Positions 63,366 to 64,000 of a stretch of DNA of 64,000 nt are shown one piece after another. Within the stretch, counting starts at the first letter, position 1. Each line of letters begins with the position of its first letter. The DNA comes from Rarobacter faecitabidus (GTDB taxonomy: Bacteria > Actinomycetota > Actinomycetes > Actinomycetales > Cellulomonadaceae). Both the position numbers and the translations under genes were made by a program. Location: the NCBI RefSeq assembly GCF_006716265.1, contig NZ_VFOS01000005.1, positions 117,820 through 181,819 of the forward strand. Direction: 5' to 3'. Below the pieces are notes generated by a model. That model did not search any database, was not told the DNA's origin, and saw nothing but the letters and a program-made list of their open reading frames with translations.

Positions 63366-63575
63366 ACCTGAGAGTTTGGCCGGTGATACCGGTTTGCCCC
63401 GTCGGTGGTCGCCGTCCCGGAGGCGCGAGCCGGCCCGGGAGCGGCGTCGCTTTCCAGAGTTGCCTAACTGCGGCGGTACGTGATGCCTGAGAGATTCCCG
63501 GGGAGGATTTGCTCCTTCGGCGCTGCGTACCCGCTCGGTGGCGGAGGTAACAGACTCTCCCGCCGCAGATCGGTC
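63355..63575 (-). ncRNA. Tandem glycine riboswitch upstream of gcvP
   Basis: Reading the minus strand, the first aptamer shows GCGGGAGAGTCT, then GCGCCGAAGGAGCAA and GGGAATCTCTCAGGCA (about 63566 to 63484). A linker leads to a second aptamer ending in AAACTCTCAGGTCCGC (about 63380 to 63362). Both have the conserved core of the glycine aptamer. The pair sits about 70 bases before gcvP and should switch the operon on when glycine is abundant. The second aptamer's 5' side is less canonical (ACTCTGGAAAGCGAC). Confidence 0.9.
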
Positions 63576-63699
63576 AGCGAGCACAAGTCTACGCGACGCC
63601 GCCGCGCCCGCAATGGCCAATCTATTGGTGTCCGACACGCGCGCGCCGCCACGGCAGACTCGATGAGCCACCGCGACGGCGCACGTCACCTGCCTGTTG

Positions 63700-64000
63700 C
63701 TAGCGGACCACCCGCAGCTTCGTCTTGGCCGTGAGTTTCGCGAGGTTCGCATTGCCCGAGTAGACGACCTTGATCTTGGTGGTCTTCTTTATCTTGCGAG
63801 TCGCCTTCGCCTTGACCTTGATCGTGGCGACGTACTTCTTGCCCGACTTCTTGACCTTGGCCTTTCCGAGGGTCTTGGCGCCGGCCTTGAGTGTGACCGT
63901 GCCGGTGGGAGTGCCGGCTGCGATGCCGACGATCCGCACTTGGACGAGTCCCGCCTTGCCGCGCTTGAGTGATCGTGCGGCTTTAGCGTTGTTTCCGGCC
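63700..64000 (-). CDS. C-terminal part of a secreted protein with basic module (runs off the window)
   Basis: The frame enters from beyond the right edge and ends at 63700. About 100 residues are visible, with AKAARSLKRGKAG, then an Ig-like (Big_3_5-type) segment GTPTGTVTLKAGAKTLGKAK, a very Lys-rich stretch, VYSGNANLAKLTAKT and the basic end LRVVR. It closely resembles the C-terminal modules of the RCC1, amidase, serine hydrolase and GH92 proteins. The N-terminal domains are unknown. A GTG at 63939 is probably internal. Confidence 0.75.
   Translation of the reverse strand, partial: AGNNAKAARSLKRGKAGLVQVRIVGIAAGTPTGTVTLKAGAKTLGKAKVKKSGKKYVATIKVKAKATRKIKKTTKIKVVYSGNANLAKLTAKTKLRVVR

Overview
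The window is about 64 kb of high-GC DNA from a Gram-positive actinobacterium. The signs are strongly C/G-ending codons, frequent GTG starts, an IdeR/DtxR-type iron box, a DUF222/HNH gene under a LexA-type palindrome, an Lhr helicase followed by a Nei-type glycosylase, and an LPxTG-type sortase substrate. The many secreted multidomain proteins point towards Actinomycetales/Micrococcales-type commensal lineages, but I cannot name a genus. I saw no rRNA, tRNA or CRISPR array.

Layout. 0-6.7 kb: a small membrane protein, a two-gene ABC-2 exporter, a translationally coupled sulfate import operon (binding protein, CysT, CysW, CysA, minus strand) and a small membrane protein. 6.8-10.3 kb: a SAM-I riboswitch controlling metF-metE, closed by a strong terminator. 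10.4-16.8 kb: a 2039-residue secreted GH92 alpha-mannosidase with a LacI-type operator upstream. 16.9-20.6 kb: an IdeR-type box and the efeUOB iron-import operon, sharing a bidirectional terminator with a convergent LPLTG-anchored adhesin (20.6-24.9 kb). 25-31.8 kb: a membrane-anchored Pro/Ala-rich protein, a small secreted Lys-rich protein, a DUF222/HNH endonuclease with an SOS box, an M3 metallopeptidase carrying an in-frame 36-bp tandem repeat, and a TM2 protein. 31.8-38.2 kb: overlapping lhr and nei repair genes. 38.4-41.8 kb: a small secreted Lys-rich protein, then an Lrp-type regulator divergent from rocD and a dimethylargininase-like gene (arginine/ornithine catabolism). 42-45 kb: a secreted CHAP-domain hydrolase and an orphan sugar-binding lipoprotein.

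45-57.5 kb is a plastic accessory patch: a low-GC RCC1-repeat surface protein, a 3' fragment of a zinc alcohol dehydrogenase truncated by a dead IS3-family element, a secreted amidase-signature enzyme, the intact alcohol dehydrogenase (about 98% identical to the fragment, in direct orientation) and a secreted beta-lactamase-like serine hydrolase. 57.5-63.7 kb returns to housekeeping: an alpha/beta-hydrolase-like gene, then a glycine-cleavage operon (gcvP-gcvT-gcvH-nudix, minus strand) behind a tandem glycine riboswitch. The last 300 bases hold the 3' end of another secreted protein.

The strongest unifying observation is a Lys/Arg-rich beta-sandwich-like module of about 100 residues at the extreme C-terminus of at least five otherwise unrelated exported proteins (GH92, RCC1, amidase, serine hydrolase, and the partial gene at the right edge). 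None of these tails has a sortase signal. The module looks like a shared, mobile, charge-based cell-surface retention tag, and is my main candidate for an undescribed system. Conserved intracellular enzymes (Lhr, M3 peptidase, GcvP) also carry low-complexity insertions.
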